Part shown: positions 42,782 through 50,439 of the stretch, one piece after another
Layout of the letters: every line of letters starts with the position of its first letter
Position numbering within the stretch: position 1 is the first letter of the stretch
Assembly (NCBI GenBank): GCA_964586025.1
Contig: CAZPGF010000002.1
Span: 22,181-86,180, forward strand
Length of the DNA: 64,000 bases
From: JACKGW01 sp964586025
GTDB taxonomy: Bacteria; Planctomycetota; PLA2; JAEUHO01
Direction of reading: 5' to 3'
The notes under the pieces: model-generated
Database searches by the model: none
Told to the model about the DNA's origin: nothing
What the model saw: the letters and a program-made list of their open reading frames with translations, nothing else
Translations under genes and position numbers: made by a program

Positions 42782-44008
42782 ATGCGCGTGGTGACGGTCG
42801 GGTCCGGTCATGCCCGTCCGCTGTGGCATGGACACCCGTGGGTGTACGCCGACGCCGTGCGCCACGCGCGCATCGAGGACGAGGACCTTGCGGTGCCCGA
42901 CGACCTCGTCCGGGTCGAGGACGAGGACGGCCGAGCGATCGGACACGGCTTCGAGAGCCCGACGAGCGCGCTTCGCGTCCGCATCCTCTCCCGTGGCGCC
43001 AGGGCGCCGGACGTCGATGCGCTGCTCGCCGCGCGAATCGACGCGGCGGTCGCGTTGAGGCGCAGGCTGTTCCCCGATCCCGCGGTGACGAACGCGTACC
43101 GCCTCGTGCACGCCGAGGGGGATCGGCTCCCCGGCCTGGTCGTCGATCGCTTCGGGGAGGTGCTGGTCGCCCAGTGGGCGACCGCGTCGATGGCGCGTCG
43201 TCGCGCCATGCTGGCGGCGCACCTGCTTCGTGCGAGCGGAGCGCGATCGCTCGTCTCCCGACCGGCCGGGTTCGAGGCGGAGGAAGGGATCGAGGAGGGC
43301 GACGGTGCGACGACGTTCGAGGCGGGGGAAGCGGCCGCCGAACGCGTCGCCGTCGTCGAGGCGGGGATGTCGCTCCTGGTCGAGCCGCGATTCGGGCAGA
43401 AGACCGGACACTACGCCGACCAACGCGAGAACCGCGTGCACGTCGCGGCGCTCGCGGCGGGATGCCGCGTGCTCGATCTCTGCGCCGGCACCGGGGGCTT
43501 CTCGGTGCAGGCACTGCGCGCCGGCGCGAGCGCCGCGCTGGCCGTCGAGTCGAGCGCGCGCAGCGTCGGGCGAGCCCGCGAACACGCCGCGCTCTCCGGG
43601 GTCGCCGATCGACTCGAGGTCGAAGAGGGCGATTTCCGCGATGCCTTGACGGCCCTGCGCGACGCGCGGCGGCGCTTCGATGTCGTCGTGTTCGATCCGC
43701 CGAACCTGTTCCCGCGTCGCGGCGAGGCGCGCGGCGCGCTGAAGGCCTGCCGCGAAGGCAACGTCCGCGCGCTCGGGCGGGTGGAGGCGGGCGGCGGCGT
43801 GCTCGCGACGTTCATGTGCAGTTCGCGAATCGGCTCGGACGAACTGCTGGAGATCGTGCGCAGCGCGGCGCGCGACTGCCGTCGCTCGTTCCGGGTGCTG
43901 CGTCCGCTCGGCGCGGGACCGGATCATCCTTTCGCCAGCGACGGCGAGGTCGGTCGCTACCTCTCCGGATGGCTCCTCGCCGTCGATCCCGAGGATCCGA
44001 ACGCGTGA
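42782..44008 (+). CDS. rlmI: Class I rRNA methyltransferase, RlmI-like (23S rRNA m5C)
   Basis: A 408-residue SAM-dependent methyltransferase with an N-terminal PUA-like RNA-binding part (ARPLWHGHPWVYADAV, GHGFESPTSALRVRILSRG), an EEHxx-type linker (GDRLPGLVVDRFGEVLVAQW) and a Rossmann domain with DLCAGTGGFSVQAL (motif I) and VVFDPPNLF (motif IV). Near the C-terminus ATFMCSS holds the likely catalytic cysteine. RlmI methylates C1962 of 23S rRNA in E. coli; whether this enzyme uses that base is inferred. The ATG has gaggag eight bases upstream; the stop overlaps the next gene (GTGA). Confidence 0.85.
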   Translation: MRVVTVGSGHARPLWHGHPWVYADAVRHARIEDEDLAVPDDLVRVEDEDGRAIGHGFESPTSALRVRILSRGARAPDVDALLAARIDAAVALRRRLFPDPAVTNAYRLVHAEGDRLPGLVVDRFGEVLVAQWATASMARRRAMLAAHLLRASGARSLVSRPAGFEAEEGIEEGDGATTFEAGEAAAERVAVVEAGMSLLVEPRFGQKTGHYADQRENRVHVAALAAGCRVLDLCAGTGGFSVQALRAGASAALAVESSARSVGRAREHAALSGVADRLEVEEGDFRDALTALRDARRRFDVVVFDPPNLFPRRGEARGALKACREGNVRALGRVEAGGGVLATFMCSSRIGSDELLEIVRSAARDCRRSFRVLRPLGAGPDHPFASDGEVGRYLSGWLLAVDPEDPNA

Positions 44009-44265
44009 CGACCGTATCGCCCCGCACCGCCGATCGCATCCGCAAGGGGGTCGCGTACCTCGCTGCGGGGATCGGCACGATCTGGCTGCTGCGGGTCCTC
44101 TACCGGGTCGCGGCCGGTCGGTTCGCGTGGAACGACGGCGAACTCTGGGCGTTCCTCGCGCTGTTCGCCGCGGTCGCCCTGTGGGTGCGCGCGGCACGAC
44201 CGGCACCTCGCGCGAACCCACCGCGCGACGGCGACGAACGGAGCGACGAGGAGAGGGAACCATGA
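44005..44265 (+). CDS. Small two-helix membrane protein, 86 aa
   Basis: The protein has two transmembrane helices (about residues 16-32, VAYLAAGIGTIWLLRVLY, and 47-62, LWAFLALFAAVALWV), followed by a charged cytoplasmic-type tail (DERSDEEREP). The GTG overlaps the rlmI stop by 4 nt and its stop overlaps the ATG of the thioredoxin-fold gene, so it sits translationally coupled between them. No family recognised. Confidence 0.65.
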   Translation: MTTVSPRTADRIRKGVAYLAAGIGTIWLLRVLYRVAAGRFAWNDGELWAFLALFAAVALWVRAARPAPRANPPRDGDERSDEEREP

Positions 44266-45080
44266 GGACGTGGTGGATCGCCGCGACGGGAGTCGTCCTG
44301 GCCCTAGCGGTGGCGATGCTCTGGCTCGTCGGGACGCCCTCCTCGACGCCCTCGACGCCGACGCGCGTGGAGATCGGCGAGGCGCTGTCGATCCCGCCTC
44401 TGTTCGATCTCGGCGGCGCGGCGTTCGACTCGGCCGACCTCGCCCCGTCCGCGGAGCGGGTCGAAGCGCGGATCCGCGCGGTCCTGGGACCGACGGTCGC
44501 GCTCGACGCACCGCTTCGCTCGATCGTCGCGGACGACGACGCGCGCCGCGACGTCGTGGAGCGGATCGTCGCACCGTTCGGACTCGTCGTGGGTTCGGAA
44601 AGCGCCACGTCGTTCGCAACGCTCGGGGAGGTGCGCGACGCCGTGCTGCGCGCACGCTCCGCGCCGGTCGTCTACGTGGCGTGGTCGCCGACGTGCGCGA
44701 CGTGCATCGCCCTGAACGATCGGATGATCGCGACCCTGGTCGAAGGCGAGGTCCGTGCGTTCGCGCTGCTCGTGAACGCCGATGACGACGCCGCCCGCGT
44801 CGCGAGGATGCGGGCGCGCAAGGTTTTCCCCCTGCGTCTGCTCGTCGACTCGGACTTCGTCTTCGGGACGACGCTCGGCATCGAGCGCACGCCGCACTTC
44901 GTGCTCGTGGACGCGGGCGGCGTCGTCCGCTACCGCGGCGGACTCGACAACGACCTGAACGACGTCCTGACGGGCGCGGAGCGCAAGGACTGGCTGGCCG
45001 CGGCGATCGCCGCCGTGCGCGCCGGCCAACCCGTCGCCGAGCCGGTCACCGAACCCGCGGGCTGCTCCCTACGACGCTGA
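44262..45080 (+). CDS. Membrane-anchored thioredoxin-fold (redoxin/TlpA-like) protein
   Basis: A 272-residue protein with an N-terminal membrane anchor (about 4-23, WWIAATGVVLALAVAMLWLV) and a long linker with little pattern. A thioredoxin-fold domain starts near PVVYVAWSPTCATC, whose CATC is the redox CxxC; it continues LLVDSDFVFGTTLGIERTPHFVLVDAGGVVRYRGG, which contains the cis-Pro region (RTPHF), and ends with a Gly-Cys tail (PAGCSLRR). It should act outside the cytoplasmic membrane in thiol exchange or cytochrome/copper-centre assembly. Partners unknown. The ATG overlaps the upstream stop (ATGA). Confidence 0.8.
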   Translation: MRTWWIAATGVVLALAVAMLWLVGTPSSTPSTPTRVEIGEALSIPPLFDLGGAAFDSADLAPSAERVEARIRAVLGPTVALDAPLRSIVADDDARRDVVERIVAPFGLVVGSESATSFATLGEVRDAVLRARSAPVVYVAWSPTCATCIALNDRMIATLVEGEVRAFALLVNADDDAARVARMRARKVFPLRLLVDSDFVFGTTLGIERTPHFVLVDAGGVVRYRGGLDNDLNDVLTGAERKDWLAAAIAAVRAGQPVAEPVTEPAGCSLRR

Positions 45081-45133
45081 CGGCGCCGCGGAACGAAACG
45101 CGACGACAGGGATCGCTCGACGACAGCCGTCGC

Positions 45134-45160
45134 ACGACGGAAGGGCCACCGTTCCATCGT
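45134..45160. terminator. Hairpin between thioredoxin-fold gene and ssrA
   Basis: ACGACGGAA (45134-45142) pairs with TTCCATCGT (45152-45160) through nine pairs, one of them G-U, around a nine-base loop, in the gap between the convergent genes. It may end transcription from either side. No U-tract is present. Confidence 0.35.
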
Positions 45161-45187
45161 CGCGAGCGAAACACCGCGCGAGGTAGG

Positions 45188-45543
45188 TGGTGGAGGCGGG
45201 GGGAATCGAACCCCCGTCCCAAGAAGGGCCGGCACGAGCCTCTACGCGCGTAGTCCGTGTACTTGAGGTCTCGCCGACGGAAACGCCCGGGACAGGCTCC
45301 GCCGTCGGCCAGCGAGTGAGTTCTCATCGAGACGCCGACTCGCGGCGACGTCTCGACCAGCCCACCTTATGGCGGCCCGACTCCCCCGGTGGGCGTGGGG
45401 GAGGGGCCGCGCCGCGGACTAGGCGGCGAGAGCGTAGTTGCTGTTGGCAACTGTGGTTTCCGGGCGCTTGTTGACGGGGTTCGTCCGGCCCCCCGGCGCG
45501 CCACCCGAACCGACCGGCTTCCGGTCGAATCCGTTCGCCCCCA
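45188..45543 (-). ncRNA. ssrA: Transfer-messenger RNA (tmRNA)
   Basis: One-piece tmRNA of about 356 nt that rescues stalled ribosomes by trans-translation. The 5' end GGGGGCGAACGGATTCGACC matches the conserved tmRNA start and its first seven bases pair with CGCCTCC at the 3' end. The 3' part has the T-arm GGGGGTTCGATTCCCCC and an encoded CCA. The internal tag reading frame ends at a TAG complementary to 45419-45421, and its last residues are ANSNYALAA, the degradation signal for Clp proteases. The resume codon was not fixed: the open frame upstream reads NKRPETTV before ANSNYALAA. A TATGCT box at 45595-45600 fits a promoter. The protein partner SmpB is encoded nearby. Confidence 0.95.
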
Positions 45544-45594
45544 GGAGGGCGGTGGCCTTCGTTGTCGTCGCGGCGATGTCAGAGAGCGCCCGGA

Positions 45595-45600
45595 GCATAC
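45595..45600 (-). promoter_or_regulatory. Putative -10 element of ssrA
   Basis: TATGCT (minus strand) lies 52 bases before the mature tmRNA 5' end, leaving a leader of about 45 nt for RNase P processing. No clear -35 box was found. Confidence 0.4.
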
Positions 45601-45659
45601 CAGGCTGCCGGCGTCCGAGGCACGATCGTGGGGCTAGCGACCGTCGTCCCGCGTGACAC

Positions 45660-46295
45660 CTACCAGCCGAGGATGCGTCCCTCGGCCTCCTCGATGCCGT
45701 AGACGCTGAAGACGATCGGCCCCTCCTTCTGCTCACGGACGCGGAAGATGCCCTGGACCCGGACCGGCTGCAGCGTGACCGACAGACGCGGGGCCTTCGC
45801 AGCAAGTTGCACGTGGGCGCTCGCGTTCAGTCCCGGCGCCAGGCCGTAGCAGCAACTCCAATGGCTTTCGACGAGCGTGAACTCCCCGATGTCCTCGTAG
45901 TCGTACGAAGGTTGCAGGAAGCCGAGCATCACGACGCGCTTGCCGTCGAGCTCGCGAATCTCGTCGGGCAGGCCCTCGAGTCCCGGCTTCACCTCGTAGG
46001 CGCGAAGCACCTCCCACGGCAACGGGGTGACGCCGGGTTCGGCGTCGAGCGAGAGGCCGACCAGGGCTCCGGTCACCGGATCGATCGAGACGCCGGGCGG
46101 AAGTTTGGCCTGCGACACGCGCCCGCCGAGAGGGTCGCCGAGCGCGATGCGACGCGGTGGCAGCCTGCCGTCGGCGCGCTGCGTCGCCGCCGGATCGGCG
46201 GCGGTCGCCACGAGAGCGACGCCCCATCCGATCGCGAACGCGACGAGCGCGACGACGACGACGGGCCGGTCGAAGGTCGCGAGGCGGCGTGCCAT
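45660..46295 (-). CDS. DUF3299 protein, membrane-anchored (second copy)
   Basis: A 211-residue protein with an N-terminal membrane segment (about 11-33, VVVVALVAFAIGWGVALVATAAD) and a DUF3299 domain: PLPWEVLRAYEV, ELDGKRVVMLGFLQPSY (the G..V.i.GF.vP core), the double-cysteine motif SHWSCCYGLAPGLNA, and VRVQGIFRVREQKEGPIVFSVYGIEEA. DUF3299 proteins are exported and of unknown function; the paired cysteines suggest a metal or disulfide role. It lies 9 bp downstream of its paralogue and is the last gene of the PadR/ABC cluster. Confidence 0.85.
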   Translation of the reverse strand: MARRLATFDRPVVVVALVAFAIGWGVALVATAADPAATQRADGRLPPRRIALGDPLGGRVSQAKLPPGVSIDPVTGALVGLSLDAEPGVTPLPWEVLRAYEVKPGLEGLPDEIRELDGKRVVMLGFLQPSYDYEDIGEFTLVESHWSCCYGLAPGLNASAHVQLAAKAPRLSVTLQPVRVQGIFRVREQKEGPIVFSVYGIEEAEGRILGW

Positions 46296-46304
46296 GCGGG
46301 AAGT

Positions 46305-46952
46305 CTACGAATCCCCGAGCGCCACCGCCCTGGCGTCCGAGAGGTGGTAGAGGAGGACGAGCGGTGCATCGGCCGCCTTGGTCAAGAACAGCGGTTCGAT
46401 CCGCAGCGTCCCGGTGACCACGTGGGGGCGTGGATCCATGTCGAGGGGTCGAGCGTCCGCGGCAAGGCGGACCTCGACGATGCCGTCGAGCCCGGGCGGG
46501 CGCCCGTAGCAGCACGCGAACGTCGAGGCGACGAGGAAGAAGTGGCGGAACGCCTCGACCTCGAATGTCGGCGACACGAATCCGATCAAGGCGACCCGCT
46601 CGCCGACGAGTCCCTTCGGGCCGTCGGGCAGCGTCGCGGGATCCCGGAAGCCCTCCGGCAACGTGAGGTCCTCCCACGCCAGACCGCGCACGCCGGCGCC
46701 GTCGCTCGCGCGCAATCCCATGAGCCGGCCGGTGGTGGGATCGATCGACGCTCCCTCGGGGAGGCCCGGCGGGCGCAGCGGATCGATGCCCTCGTGAAGG
46801 CGTCCCGGGAAGGAGCCTCCGACGAATCGCGCCGCACCGGCCTCGCCGAACGGGGCTTGCGCCGCCTCGTGAGCGCCGACGACGAACGCGCCCAGCACGG
46901 CGAGCACAGCGACGGTGAGGAACGCGAGATCGCCGTGGCGCACGTCACGCAT
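46305..46952 (-). CDS. DUF3299 protein, membrane-anchored (first copy)
   Basis: A 215-residue paralogue of the next gene. It has an N-terminal membrane helix (about 9-28, LAFLTVAVLAVLGAFVVGA), a region matching its paralogue (RLHEGIDPLRPPGLPEGASIDPTTGRLMGL), then the DUF3299 core LAWEDLTL, LVGERVALIGFVSPTFEVEAF, STFACCYGRPPGLD and VTGTLRIEPLFLTKAADAPLVLLY. The CCYG motif is shared by both copies. The ATG is inside the stop region of the FtsX-like permease (gATGCGTGA, 8-nt overlap), so the transporter and this protein are translationally coupled. Confidence 0.85.
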   Translation of the reverse strand: MRDVRHGDLAFLTVAVLAVLGAFVVGAHEAAQAPFGEAGAARFVGGSFPGRLHEGIDPLRPPGLPEGASIDPTTGRLMGLRASDGAGVRGLAWEDLTLPEGFRDPATLPDGPKGLVGERVALIGFVSPTFEVEAFRHFFLVASTFACCYGRPPGLDGIVEVRLAADARPLDMDPRPHVVTGTLRIEPLFLTKAADAPLVLLYHLSDARAVALGDS

Positions 46953-48222
46953 CCTGCGGCTGGAGGTTGCGCGCGACCGGCGTGCGCAATCCGCGCAATG
47001 CGGGGAGCAGCCCCGCGGCGAAGCCGAGGCACACCAGCGCGCCGAGCACCGCGAGGTCGCGAGCACCCGGCGCGACATCGGCCCGGATCGCGTACTCGCG
47101 CAGGAGGTCGGGCGCGGCGGCGGCGAGTGCGACGTGCCCGACGAGGAGGCCGAGGAGCCCTCCGGCGATGACGAGCAACTGCGCCTCGAGCGCGATCACC
47201 GTGAACACGTGCCACGGCCGCGCTCCGAGCGCGCGAAGGATCGCGATCTCCCGACGGCGGCCGTGGATCGTGTTGTAGAGCCCGACGAGGATGCCGAGGC
47301 CGGCCACGACGACGACCGCCCAGGCCAGGACCTCGAACGCGGCGTCGACCGAACCGACGACCTGCAGGAGGTCGTGGATCGCATCGAGGGGTTGGACCGG
47401 ATCGACGTCGGTTCGATCCTGACGCAACTCGGCGAGGTAGGAGAGCCGCAGCCCGGGACTGACGAGCCGGATGCCGATCGCCGAGAGCCCGAGCGTCTCC
47501 TCGGCGCTCGGCGCGGCGCCGGCGACCGCCTCGGCGCCCGCGTTCCGCTCCCGTCGTTCGCGCAGGGCATCGGCGCCCTCGGCGTGGCCGCCGATCGAAT
47601 AGAACGTCTTCCACGGAATGAAGATCGCGCGATCGGCCGGGGTTCCGGTCGGCCGCAGCACCCCGACGACGGTCCACAGCTCGTCGTGCTCGTGGGTGAC
47701 CGTCTCGACGCCGTGCGCGGCGCGGAACTGCGACCCCCGCCGGAGGCCGGTGCCCGCCGCCGCGACGCTGCCGACGACCGCCTCGAACGAGTCGCCTTCG
47801 AAGAGGGCGCCGCGAACGTCCTCGCCCAGCGGACGTCCATCCGCGCCGAGCAGCACGCGGAACAGGTCGGCCGAAGTGCCGACGACATGGCGTCCGCGGA
47901 AGCTGTCCCCCAAGGCGTACGGCACCGCGACCGCGACGCGCGGATCCTCGTTGACCAGGTTCCACACGGCGTGCGGGATCGTGCCCTTCGATTCGCCGAC
48001 ATGGAAGAGCGTCGAGAGCACGGTGTCGAGGGGCGAACCCTGGGTCGGACCGAGGATCGCGTCGTAACCGCGTGCCGCTTCGAGGAACGAGCGTCGGGTC
48101 GAGGCGCGCAGCGAGAGCAGGCCGATCACGAGAGCCGTGCCCAGGGCCACGGCGACGATCGTCAGGAAGCTCGCCAGCGGCCGACCTCGCACGCCACGCC
48201 ATGCGAGCGCGACGAGGCTCAC
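46945..48222 (-). CDS. FtsX-like ABC transporter permease (MacB/LolC-E type)
   Basis: A 425-residue permease with the type VII topology: one N-terminal helix (about 13-35, FLTIVAVALGTALVIGLLSL), a large periplasmic domain (about 36-300, starting YDAILGPTQGSPLDTVLSTLFHV) and three C-terminal helices containing the FtsX signature ILVGLYNTIHGRRREIAILRALGARPWHVFTVI. Such permeases do mechanotransmission across the membrane rather than classical import. The GTG start overlaps the ATPase stop (GTGA). The ATPase is upstream and DUF3299 proteins downstream, a gene order I recall from other bacteria, where one such locus has been linked to zinc homeostasis (from memory, moderate certainty). Confidence 0.88.
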   Translation of the reverse strand: MSLVALAWRGVRGRPLASFLTIVAVALGTALVIGLLSLRASTRRSFLEAARGYDAILGPTQGSPLDTVLSTLFHVGESKGTIPHAVWNLVNEDPRVAVAVPYALGDSFRGRHVVGTSADLFRVLLGADGRPLGEDVRGALFEGDSFEAVVGSVAAAGTGLRRGSQFRAAHGVETVTHEHDELWTVVGVLRPTGTPADRAIFIPWKTFYSIGGHAEGADALRERRERNAGAEAVAGAAPSAEETLGLSAIGIRLVSPGLRLSYLAELRQDRTDVDPVQPLDAIHDLLQVVGSVDAAFEVLAWAVVVVAGLGILVGLYNTIHGRRREIAILRALGARPWHVFTVIALEAQLLVIAGGLLGLLVGHVALAAAAPDLLREYAIRADVAPGARDLAVLGALVCLGFAAGLLPALRGLRTPVARNLQPQDA

Positions 48223-48911
48223 GAGACGGCCTCGGCGACACGTGGCGCGACGAGTTCGTAGACACGCGACGCGCGTGCGACGACGGCCGGATCGTGGGTG
48301 ACGATCAGCAGGGCCGCGTGACGTTCGGCCGCGAACGCCTCCAGCAGATCGAGGCAAGCGGCGGCGCGGGCCGGGTCGAGGCTGCTCGTCGGCTCGTCGG
48401 CGAGCACGATCGACGGCGAACCGACGAGAGCGCGCGCGATCGCGACGCGCTGCTGCTGGCCGACCGACAACTGGTGGGGGCGATGGCGGCGACGGTCGGC
48501 GAGTCCGACGCGTTCGAGCGACGCGGCGGCGGCGCGCTTGGCGGCGGCGGGACGGACTCCCTGGAACGTCGCCGCGAGAGCGACGTTCTCGAGCGCGTCG
48601 AGTTGGGGGAGCAGGTGGAACGTCTGGAAGAGGTAGCCGACGTGGCGCGCCCGCATGCGGTCGCGGGCGGCCTCGGCCATGCCCATGAGCGAGACGCCGG
48701 CGACCTCGAGCGTGCCCTCCTCCACCGGGAGGATGCCGGCGACGAGGTGGAGCAAGGTGGTCTTGCCGCCGCCACTCTCGCCGCGAACGACGAGGCGTTC
48801 GCCCGCGGCGAGATCCAGGCTCGGCACGTCGAGAGCCGGAATCCGCCCGCCCTCCGGCGAACGGAACGAGTGTCGCAGGTCGCGAATGCGGAGGGCGGCC
48901 GGAAGCGTCAC
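48219..48911 (-). CDS. ABC transporter ATP-binding protein, LolD/MacB type
   Basis: A 230-residue ATPase subunit. Walker A is GESGGGKTTL near residue 45, the Q-loop YLFQTFHLLPQL follows, the signature is LSVGQQQRVAIARAL, Walker B is SIVLADEPTSSLD and the H-loop is IVTHDP. QQQ in place of the usual GQ/EQQ pattern is within family variation. It pairs with the FtsX-like permease downstream (4-nt overlap). The start is a GTG, 27 bp after the stop of the HAAS-type membrane gene. Confidence 0.93.
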   Translation of the reverse strand: MTLPAALRIRDLRHSFRSPEGGRIPALDVPSLDLAAGERLVVRGESGGGKTTLLHLVAGILPVEEGTLEVAGVSLMGMAEAARDRMRARHVGYLFQTFHLLPQLDALENVALAATFQGVRPAAAKRAAAASLERVGLADRRRHRPHQLSVGQQQRVAIARALVGSPSIVLADEPTSSLDPARAAACLDLLEAFAAERHAALLIVTHDPAVVARASRVYELVAPRVAEAVS

Positions 48912-48938
48912 CGCGTGGATGCTACGAGCGGCCGGCCA

Positions 48939-49931
48939 TCAGGTCGCATCCGAACGGGCCCGCATCAGGCGTCGCACGCCGCCCACCGCGCGCAGCGCCG
49001 CGACCAGCGCGCCGAAGACGAGCAACAGCACGAACAGCTTCGTGACGAGACTCGTCAACACGCTCGCCGTGTCGGGCGCCAGGCGATCCGAGGGGAAGCG
49101 GACCAGTTCGTGACGGGCTGCGGCGACGACGAGCAGGGCGGCCGCTGCGACGCACGCCAGCGTGTCGGCCGTCCAGACCGCGCGCGTCGCGCGCGGTCTT
49201 GCGAGCGCAATCACATCCCGCGCCGCGAACAGCCCGAGCACGCCGTTCGCCCACGGCACCAGGGCCAGCAGGTCGTCGGTGAGGAACGTCGCCGCTTCGC
49301 CCTCGGCGAACTCGACGGTGAAGAGTCGCTTGAGGAGCTCGTTGACGAGGACGCCGACGAGGCCCAGGAGCACGAGACGTCGCAACGCGTCGCGACGGTC
49401 CGTCGAGAGCCGCGGATCGCCGAGCGGCCTGATCCGTCCGAGATGCGCGCCGAACACGACGTGGAGCAACACGACGAGGCCGACGTCGAGCAGGACGACG
49501 CCCAGCATCGCGAGCACGGTCGCGGGCCAGGGCGAGACCGGCAGCGGACCCAACAGGCCCGGAAGCGCTGGCGTCGTGGAGCCGGCGGCGGTGAGCAGGA
49601 TCGACAGCAGCAGGTGGCACGGCACGAGCACCAGCAGGAATCGCTGGACCGAACGCCACGTCGCCCACGTGACCCGCAACGGACGATCGACCAGTGCATC
49701 GGCCATCGCTTCGGGAGTGCCGAGCGCGTCGAGGGCACGAATCTCGGCGACGGCCGGGTCCATCGCCGGATCCGCTTCGAGCAGCGCCTCCACCCGGTCG
49801 AGGATCATCGCCTCGACATCGGTGCGGACCCGCGGCCCCTCGCGTGCGGGAAGAAGCGCGGCCAAGCGGTCTACCCAGGCGCGAGCCGCCACGCTGCGCA
49901 GGGCGCCCTCGGCGACGTTCGACTCAGGCAT
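48939..49931 (-). CDS. Multi-pass membrane protein with N-terminal HAAS-like domain
   Basis: A 330-residue protein. The N-terminal 75 residues are amphipathic helices (WVDRLAALLPAREGPRVRTDVEAMILDRVEALLE...EIRALDALGTPEAMADALV) of the HAAS type, found in membrane proteins encoded next to PadR regulators. About six hydrophobic segments follow (for example FLLVLVPCHLLLSILLTAAG, TVLAMLGVVLLDVGLVVLLHVVFG, LFVLLLVFGALVAALRAV). The ATG overlaps the PadR stop by 8 nt (gATGCCTGA), fixing the start. Its likely job is as membrane partner or target of the PadR-controlled unit; this is inferred from genomic context. Confidence 0.75.
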   Translation of the reverse strand: MPESNVAEGALRSVAARAWVDRLAALLPAREGPRVRTDVEAMILDRVEALLEADPAMDPAVAEIRALDALGTPEAMADALVDRPLRVTWATWRSVQRFLLVLVPCHLLLSILLTAAGSTTPALPGLLGPLPVSPWPATVLAMLGVVLLDVGLVVLLHVVFGAHLGRIRPLGDPRLSTDRRDALRRLVLLGLVGVLVNELLKRLFTVEFAEGEAATFLTDDLLALVPWANGVLGLFAARDVIALARPRATRAVWTADTLACVAAAALLVVAAARHELVRFPSDRLAPDTASVLTSLVTKLFVLLLVFGALVAALRAVGGVRRLMRARSDAT

Positions 49932-50361
49932 CTCCGGGTTGCTCCTCGGGTTGGCCGGCGTCCGACTCGGTCCCCGCGGCATCGACCTCCCCCGAGAGGA
50001 CGCCGTCGGTCGCGGCTCGCACGCGCGCCCAGGTGCGCGCCATCCGATCGCGGATCTCGCGCCCTTCGTCCGACAGTCGGTAGTACTTGCGGGGCCTTGC
50101 GCCGATCGTGCTCCACGACGAGGTGACCCACCGCTGCTGCTCGAAGCGGCGCAGGATCGGGTAGAGCGTCCCCTCCTCGATCGCGAACCCAGCGGCGGCG
50201 AGCGAGCGGACGAGGTCGTAGCCGTACCGCGGGCGGTCCAGCAGGTACAGCGCGACGAGTTGGAGCATCCCGCGGCGCAATTCGGCCTCGAAGCGGGGAT
50301 CGGTGGCGCGATCCGCGCCCGGAGGCGGCGTTGTTCGTCGGACCGGATTGCCAGCCGCCAT
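49924..50361 (-). CDS. PadR-family transcriptional regulator
   Basis: A 145-residue winged-helix repressor: LRRGMLQLVALYLLDRPRYGYDLVRSLAAAGFAIEEGTLYPILRRFEQQRWVTSSW is the PadR HTH with its YPIL recognition segment, followed by the KYYRLSDEGRE wing. Family members bind operators as dimers and usually repress their own operon, often responding to small molecules, antimicrobials or envelope stress. It is first of a run with a HAAS-type membrane protein, an ABC transporter and two DUF3299 proteins, which it plausibly controls. It diverges from the 50440 gene across 78 bp, which would be the place to look for an operator. Confidence 0.93.
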   Translation of the reverse strand: MAAGNPVRRTTPPPGADRATDPRFEAELRRGMLQLVALYLLDRPRYGYDLVRSLAAAGFAIEEGTLYPILRRFEQQRWVTSSWSTIGARPRKYYRLSDEGREIRDRMARTWARVRAATDGVLSGEVDAAGTESDAGQPEEQPGDA

Positions 50362-50427
50362 GTGCCTGGGATCGCTCCGCTGCCCGGGGGTGGCCGAGTG
50401 GTTGCGCGGCCCACCCGCGTCGAAGGG

Positions 50428-50433
50428 TAGGAT
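50428..50433 (+). promoter_or_regulatory. Putative -10 element of a leaderless promoter
   Basis: TAGGAT ends six bases before the GTG at 50440 and there is no Shine-Dalgarno. It lies in the divergent region next to padR. Confidence 0.4.
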
Positions 50434-50439
50434 GCCGCG

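Noticed and set aside
48072..50126. A 684-codon plus-strand frame opposite the ABC and HAAS genes
   Set aside because: The minus frame contains intact Walker A/B and PadR motifs; the plus frame is a low-complexity Arg/Glu shadow.
50386..50411. Sequence resembling the 5' part and D-arm of a tRNA-Ser (GGTGGCCGAGTGG)
   Set aside because: No anticodon arm, T-arm or acceptor partner follows; probably chance or a remnant at best.
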